Program-made: the position numbers and the translations under genes
Shown: positions 1 to 5,000 of the stretch, piece after piece
Numbering within the stretch: position 1 is the first letter of the stretch
How the letters are laid out: every line of letters starts with the position of its first letter
Notes under the pieces: generated by a model
What the model was told of the DNA's origin: nothing
The model's database searches: none
Seen by the model: the letters and a program-made list of their open reading frames with translations, nothing else
From: Pseudomonadota bacterium
Lineage (GTDB): Bacteria > Myxococcota_A > Polyangia > Polyangiales > Ga0077539
Direction of reading: 5' to 3'
DNA length: 5,000 bases
Assembly: GCA_023428035.1 (NCBI GenBank)
Contig: JAEYZO010000941.1
Coordinates: forward strand, 1-5,000

Positions 1-1
1 G

Positions 2-154
2 GCGTGGCCCTGCGAGGCGGGGGCGCTGCACGAGGCCTGGCGCTCGGTGGCCGCGCGGCTGCGGCGGATGACCCCGGCGTCGGCGGCGGTGGAGCCTTAC
101 GCGAAGGCGCGACGGGGGTACAACGACCTCCTGCGCTCGGTGGGCGTGGCGTAG
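2..154 (+). CDS. 3' end of an unidentified protein gene, possibly an FGGY-type sugar kinase
   Basis: This is the last 50 codons of a gene that begins left of the window; the TAG stop is at 152-154. The frame gives a natural-looking C-terminus: an alanine- and arginine-rich helix (GALHEAWRSVAARLRRM), a short break (TPASAAVEP), then a final helix with spaced tyrosines (YAKARRGYNDLLRSVGVA). FGGY carbohydrate kinases such as xylulokinase often end in this way, with a helix, a proline-containing turn and a last Y-x(n)-Y-x-x-L helix, so that family is my best guess. No catalytic motif lies in the visible part, so the family call is weak. That the frame is coding is better supported: it ends just before the convergent minus-strand TPR gene, and no other gene claims this stretch. 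The two stops are 13 bases apart (155-167), and that gap has no T-tract or clear terminator hairpin. Confidence 0.5.
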   Translation, partial: AWPCEAGALHEAWRSVAARLRRMTPASAAVEPYAKARRGYNDLLRSVGVA

Positions 155-167
155 CCGCGGCGCGCGC

Positions 168-2755
<2,588 letters not shown>

Positions 2756-2759
<4 letters not shown>

Positions 2760-2791
2760 GTTCGGACCATCGTGATTCTCAGACCTCCCAT
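2756..2791 (-). promoter_or_regulatory. Possible short leader ORF coupling accC to the TPR gene
   Basis: The 70-base spacer between accC and the TPR gene contains an 11-codon frame, MGGLRITMVRT, from an ATG at 2789-2791 to a TGA at 2756-2758. An inner ATG (2768-2770) in the same frame gives MVRT and has a GGAGG (2784-2788, minus strand) 13 bases ahead. The TGA overlaps the GTG start of the TPR gene as GTGA, a layout seen in translationally coupled genes. Since the TPR GTG has no well-placed Shine-Dalgarno sequence of its own, ribosomes ending on this mini-ORF could restart there. This is inferred from layout only; short frames of this size also arise by chance. Confidence 0.25.
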
Positions 2792-2829
2792 GAGGGCCGA
2801 GCGAGCGTAGAGGTTCGCGGGATCGCAGG

Positions 2830-4182
2830 TCAAGGACGCGCGCCGTCGCCCTTGAGCAGCGACTCGACGAAGCGCGTCGACGCGCGGCCCTGCTGGAAGG
2901 TCGGGTCGTCGAGGATCCGTCGGTGCAGCGCGAGGTTGCTGCGAACGCCCTCGAGGATGAACTCGTCGAGCGCGCGCCTCATGCGAGAGATGGCGCCCGC
3001 GCGCGACGACGCGTGCGCGATCACCTTGGCGAGGAGGGAGTCGTAGTGCGGCGGCACCGTCCACCCGCCGTAGACGCCGGAGTCGACGCGCACGCCGGCG
3101 CCGCCGGGCGGGTGGTACTCGGTGATGCGGCCCGGGGAGGGCGCGAGGCTCGCGGGGTCCTCGGCGTTCACTCGGCACTCGATGGCGTGGCCGCGCGGGG
3201 TGATGTGCTTCATGGGGAGCGCGAGCCGCGCGCCCTTCGCCAGGAGGATCTGCTCGGCCACCAGGTCGAGCCCGGTCACCATCTCGGTCACCGTGTGCTC
3301 GACCTGCACGCGGGTGTTCATCTCGAGGAAGTACAGCGCCCCCTCCTCGTCGAGGATGAACTCCATCGTCCCGAGGGAGCTGTACCCGGTCTCGCGCACC
3401 GCCCTGGCGATGAGCGCGCCGGTGGCCTCACGGCGCTCGGGGTCGAGGCCCGGCGCGGGGGCCTCTTCGATGAGCTTCTGGTGCCGCCGCTGGATCGAGC
3501 ACTCCCGGTCGCCCACGCAGGCCGCGTTGCCGTGCGCGTCGGCGATCACCTGGAACTCCACGTGCCGCGGCCGCTCGACGTAGCGCTCGAGGAAGAGCGT
3601 CGGGTTCCCGAAGCCCGCGAGGGCCTCGGACTGCGCCGCGAAGAAGGCCGCGCCGAGCTCGTTCGCGTCGCGGACGATCTTCATCCCTCGGCCGCCGCCT
3701 CCGCCCGAGGCCTTCAGGATCACCGGGTACCCGATGGCCTGGGCCTCGCTGCGGGCGTGGTCGAGGTCTCGCAGCGCGTCGCTCCCCGGCAGCAGCGGCA
3801 GCCCCCAGCGCCGCGCGTGGGCGCGGGCCGAGACCTTGTCTCCCCAGGCGCGCATCGCGTCGGGGGTGGGACCGATGAACACCAGCCCGCAGCGCCGCAC
3901 CACTTCGGCGAACTCGGCGCTCTCGCTCAGGAACCCGTAGCCCGGGTGCACCGCGGCGGCGCCGGTGATCTCCGCCGCGGCGATGATCGACGGGATGCGC
4001 AGGTACGAGCTCCGCGGGGCGGGCGGGCCGATGCACACGGCCTCGTCGGCGAAGCGCGTGTGCAGCGCGTCGCGGTCGGCAGTGGAGAACACCGCGACGG
4101 TGCGCAGGCCCAGCTCGCGGCACGCGCGGATGATCCGCAGCGCGATCTCGCCGCGGTTGGCGATCAGCACCTTTCGGAACAC
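2830..4182 (-). CDS. accC: Acetyl-CoA carboxylase, biotin carboxylase subunit
   Basis: A 450-residue protein, the length of E. coli AccC (449). It carboxylates the biotin on AccB with ATP and bicarbonate, the first half-reaction of malonyl-CoA synthesis in the cytoplasm. It opens with the family signature MFRKVLIANRGEIALRIIRA, which fixes the GTG start at 4180-4182. The domain order is a biotin-carboxylase N-terminal domain (about 1-110), an ATP-grasp domain (about 115-320) and a C-terminal domain (about 333-443). Residues matching the E. coli active site are present: K116, K157, the glycine-rich lid ASGGGGGRGM (158-167), H207, K236, metal ligands E274 and E287, N289, R291, Q293 and E295 in EMNTRVQVEHTVTE, and R337. 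Nothing catalytic is missing. It could in principle belong to another acyl-CoA carboxylase, but a stand-alone AccC beside a short AccB favours acetyl-CoA carboxylase. It starts one base after the accB stop (TGACGTG) and has only a distant AAGG, about 18 bases away, as ribosome site, so its translation is probably coupled to accB. Confidence 0.97.
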   Translation of the reverse strand: MFRKVLIANRGEIALRIIRACRELGLRTVAVFSTADRDALHTRFADEAVCIGPPAPRSSYLRIPSIIAAAEITGAAAVHPGYGFLSESAEFAEVVRRCGLVFIGPTPDAMRAWGDKVSARAHARRWGLPLLPGSDALRDLDHARSEAQAIGYPVILKASGGGGGRGMKIVRDANELGAAFFAAQSEALAGFGNPTLFLERYVERPRHVEFQVIADAHGNAACVGDRECSIQRRHQKLIEEAPAPGLDPERREATGALIARAVRETGYSSLGTMEFILDEEGALYFLEMNTRVQVEHTVTEMVTGLDLVAEQILLAKGARLALPMKHITPRGHAIECRVNAEDPASLAPSPGRITEYHPPGGAGVRVDSGVYGGWTVPPHYDSLLAKVIAHASSRAGAISRMRRALDEFILEGVRSNLALHRRILDDPTFQQGRASTRFVESLLKGDGARP

Positions 4183-4183
4183 G

Positions 4184-4675
<492 letters not shown>

Positions 4676-4676
4676 G

Positions 4677-4690
4677 TCCGGTGGGCCGGA
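4677..4690 (-). other. Small hairpin abutting the accB start codon
   Basis: On the minus strand TCCGG-CCCA-CCGGA forms a 5-bp GC-rich stem with a 4-base loop, ending one base before the accB ATG. It occupies the place where a ribosome-binding site would sit, and no purine-rich Shine-Dalgarno sequence is present. It could reduce or gate accB translation. Short stems like this are common by chance in DNA this GC-rich. Confidence 0.25.
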
Positions 4691-4705
4691 GGTGATACCG
4701 CAGCG

Positions 4706-4728
4706 TGAGCGCCCCTGACCAGCGCTCA
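4706..4728 (-). other. Stem-loop in the aroQ-accB spacer, overlapping the aroQ stop
   Basis: The inverted repeat TGAGCGC / GCGCTCA gives a perfect 7-bp stem with a 9-base loop (4713-4721). The first three bases of the upstream arm, read on the minus strand, are the aroQ TGA stop. No run of T follows, so it is not a standard intrinsic terminator. It could be an mRNA-processing or 3'-end stability element between aroQ and accB, or a chance structure. Confidence 0.35.
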
Positions 4729-5000
4729 GACCGTGACGTCTTCGAGGTGATCGATGAGCGCGTCGAGGGCCGCGAGGTAGCTCCGCGCGCCGAAGCCCGC
4801 GACGGTGCCTACGCACACCGCGGCGATCATCGAGCGGCGGCGGAAGCTCTCCCGCGCGGCGGTGTTCGACAGGTGGCACTCCACGGTGGGCAGCCCCGAG
4901 GCGACCACCGCGTCGCGGAGGGCCACGGAGCTGTGGGTGTATCCCCCGGGGTTGAAGACGACCCCGGCGCAGCGGCCGACCGCGCCGTGGAGGGCGTCGA
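4726..5000 (-). CDS. aroQ: Type II 3-dehydroquinate dehydratase, C-terminal part
   Basis: The last 90 codons of a gene cut by the right edge; family members have about 145-150 residues, so some 55-60 N-terminal residues are missing. The enzyme converts 3-dehydroquinate to 3-dehydroshikimate in the shikimate pathway and is usually a dodecamer in the cytoplasm. The visible part has the substrate-binding signature FNPGGYTHSSVALRDA (fragment residues 15-30), the catalytic histidine in VECHLSN (H42) with the preceding conserved Glu (E40), S44 and N45 for substrate binding, R49 and R53 (equivalent to R108 and R112 of the Mycobacterium tuberculosis enzyme), and the GFGARSYLAAL motif near the end. 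Two positions are less usual: Cys for Val before the catalytic His, and Ala where many homologues have His two residues after SN. A GTG at 4924-4926 is an internal valine, not the start. It is the first visible gene of the accB-accC row; the promoter probably lies outside the window. Confidence 0.95.
   Translation of the reverse strand, partial: DALHGAVGRCAGVVFNPGGYTHSSVALRDAVVASGLPTVECHLSNTAARESFRRRSMIAAVCVGTVAGFGARSYLAALDALIDHLEDVTV

Noticed and set aside
155..167. Possible bidirectional terminator between the convergent genes
   Set aside because: Only self-complementary CCGCGG and GCGCGC occur; there is no stem of useful length with a loop and no T-run on either strand.
4676..4879. 68-residue N-terminal extension of accB
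   Set aside because: The extension is an Arg/Pro-rich reading of aroQ in another frame, while BCCPs begin at the MDTDLAWLKQ position.

Overview
The window is about 70% G+C, with codon choice to match and tight gene packing. Its C-terminal TPR-rich protein resembles those of myxobacteria and their relatives, so the best guess is a chromosomal segment of a Myxococcota-type (former Deltaproteobacteria) organism. That placement is an inference from composition and protein style, not from a marker gene.

Almost the whole window is one minus-strand gene row, read from right to left. First is the 3' part of aroQ (type II 3-dehydroquinate dehydratase, cut by the right edge). Then come accB (biotin carboxyl carrier protein), accC (biotin carboxylase) and a large cytoplasmic TPR protein of 863 residues. 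The spacings are 50, 1 and 70 bases, so co-transcription is likely. At the left edge, the last 50 codons of a plus-strand gene of uncertain identity converge on the TPR gene, with 13 bases between the two stop codons.

AccB and AccC form the first half of acetyl-CoA carboxylase: AccC uses ATP and bicarbonate to carboxylate the biotin carried on AccB. The carboxyltransferase genes accA and accD are not in this window and must lie elsewhere. AroQ belongs to the shikimate pathway; aroQ-accB-accC is a well-known bacterial gene neighbourhood. The TPR protein has no visible catalytic motif and looks like a scaffold: three helical-repeat modules separated by acidic, proline- and tyrosine-containing linkers. 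Its link to fatty-acid synthesis rests only on position.

I see no mobile element, CRISPR array, tRNA, rRNA or clear terminator. The region is mostly ordinary core metabolism. The points worth a second look are the architecture of the TPR protein, the unusual translation-initiation regions of accB and of the TPR gene, and a few residue changes in AroQ.
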